This document shows, one piece after another, positions 63,751-64,000 of a DNA stretch of 64,000 nucleotides. A program made the translations under genes and the position numbers. Location: positions 135,038,223-135,102,222 of the forward strand of contig CM045761.1 in the NCBI GenBank assembly GCA_025200525.1, given 5' to 3'. Source of the DNA: Camellia lanceoleosa. Taxonomy: Eukaryota; Streptophyta; Magnoliopsida; Ericales; Theaceae. Numbering within the stretch: position 1 is the stretch's first letter; each line of letters begins with the position of its first letter. The notes beneath the pieces were generated by a model. That model was not told where the DNA came from and made no database searches. It was given only the letters and a program-made list of their open reading frames with translations.

Positions 63751-64000
63751 GGTGGATTGTATTGATATATGTGTTGAGTTAATGATGTTATTTGTGACTT
63801 GTGATGAATATGTGAAATTGCAAATTGATGTGTAATTTGATATAAAGAGGAAATGTGCATAGACATTATTTGTAAAGAATGGAAACCAAAAATGGGTTAG
63901 GGGATTATGGATTGGTGATGATGAACTTAATGCATTGGTTGTGACCATAAAGATAAATTATGAGTGTTGTTCTTTAAATAAATTAGGGAACTTGAATTTG

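Larger units (their letters stand above)
45259..64000 (-). mobile_element. Gypsy-1: minus-strand chromodomain Ty3/gypsy element, nested and open to the right
   Basis: The left end, TGTGACGCCCCAAAA at 45259, is the inverted 3' end of an LTR, and the inner LTR edge lies at 59966 (minus-strand TGTGAGAACCCGCATTT). Removing the copia insertion (45967-57884) leaves an LTR of about 2.8 kb. Next to it on the minus strand come a purine tract, a chromodomain end, integrase and RNase H, the correct order for a gypsy 3' end. The rest of pol is displaced by another LTR from 61645, so the 5' part lies beyond the window. The possible left target duplication is ATGGT (45254-45258). Confidence 0.85.
61645..64000 (+). 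mobile_element. Gypsy-2 LTR inserted in gypsy-1 pol, truncated by window end
   Basis: Gypsy-1 RNase H coding stops abruptly at 61644, and a new sequence starting TGTAATGATCTAGAAT begins. This is a chromovirus LTR start. The presumed target site is TCAAA (61640-61644), and the partner copy lies outside the window. It shares GATTCTTGAGGTAGGGATCC with the solo LTR at 49915. It holds CGCTCGAGCGG palindromes and a tandem array. Whether it is a solo LTR or the edge of a full element cannot be told from here. Confidence 0.78.

Overview
The window is plant nuclear DNA, most likely from a eudicot with a repeat-rich genome. The evidence is a chloroplast-targeted SecA gene split into at least 31 exons with canonical GT/AG junctions, plus several plant transposon classes: Ty1/copia including a SIRE-type element, chromodomain Ty3/gypsy, RTE and L1 LINEs, tRNA-type SINEs, MITEs, and non-autonomous LARD/TRIM elements. 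No bacterial-style operons, CRISPR arrays, rRNA or tRNA genes were seen.

Region 1 (about 1-36,300, minus strand) is one host gene, SECA2, the ATPase of the second chloroplast Sec translocase. It starts with a transit peptide at 36,113 and runs leftward to about 1,250. I could join 31 exons in frame into about 1,086 codons. The gene spans about 35 kb because its introns are packed with transposons: a gene-capturing LARD (intron 25), an L1 fragment with a nested SINE (intron 24), an RTE LINE with a nested TIR element (intron 22), a SINE stub (intron 16), a TRIM (intron 12), a TIR element (intron 7), a three-layer MITE/MITE/copia nest beside another MITE (intron 6), and a decayed copia element (intron 5). 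All four LTR-type insertions lie antisense to SECA2. Two 1-base losses near the 3' end appear to scramble the conserved C-terminal tail.

Region 2 (36,300-39,186) is the SECA2 upstream side: repeated GAATTTTCTCT-type motifs and a TIR element loaded with a GGT minisatellite. Region 3 (39,187-44,226) is a complete non-autonomous gypsy-like LARD with a perfect GGTCC target duplication and large internal tandem arrays. Region 4 (45,259-64,000) is a nest. A minus-strand chromodomain gypsy element runs off the right edge; its 3' LTR is split by an 11.9-kb SIRE-type copia element. The integrase of that copia element is split by a 2.6-kb solo LTR, and the gypsy pol gene is interrupted at 61,645 by the LTR of another gypsy element.

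The most interesting signals are two. First, a retrotransposon carries the spliced 3' third of an acetyl-CoA synthetase mRNA followed by a poly(A) run. Second, three otherwise unrelated LTR elements each carry an antisense reading frame that looks coiled-coil, and two of these share a recognisable motif. Boundaries given with target duplications are read directly from the sequence. Lineage assignments and functions rest on family knowledge, since no database search could be run.
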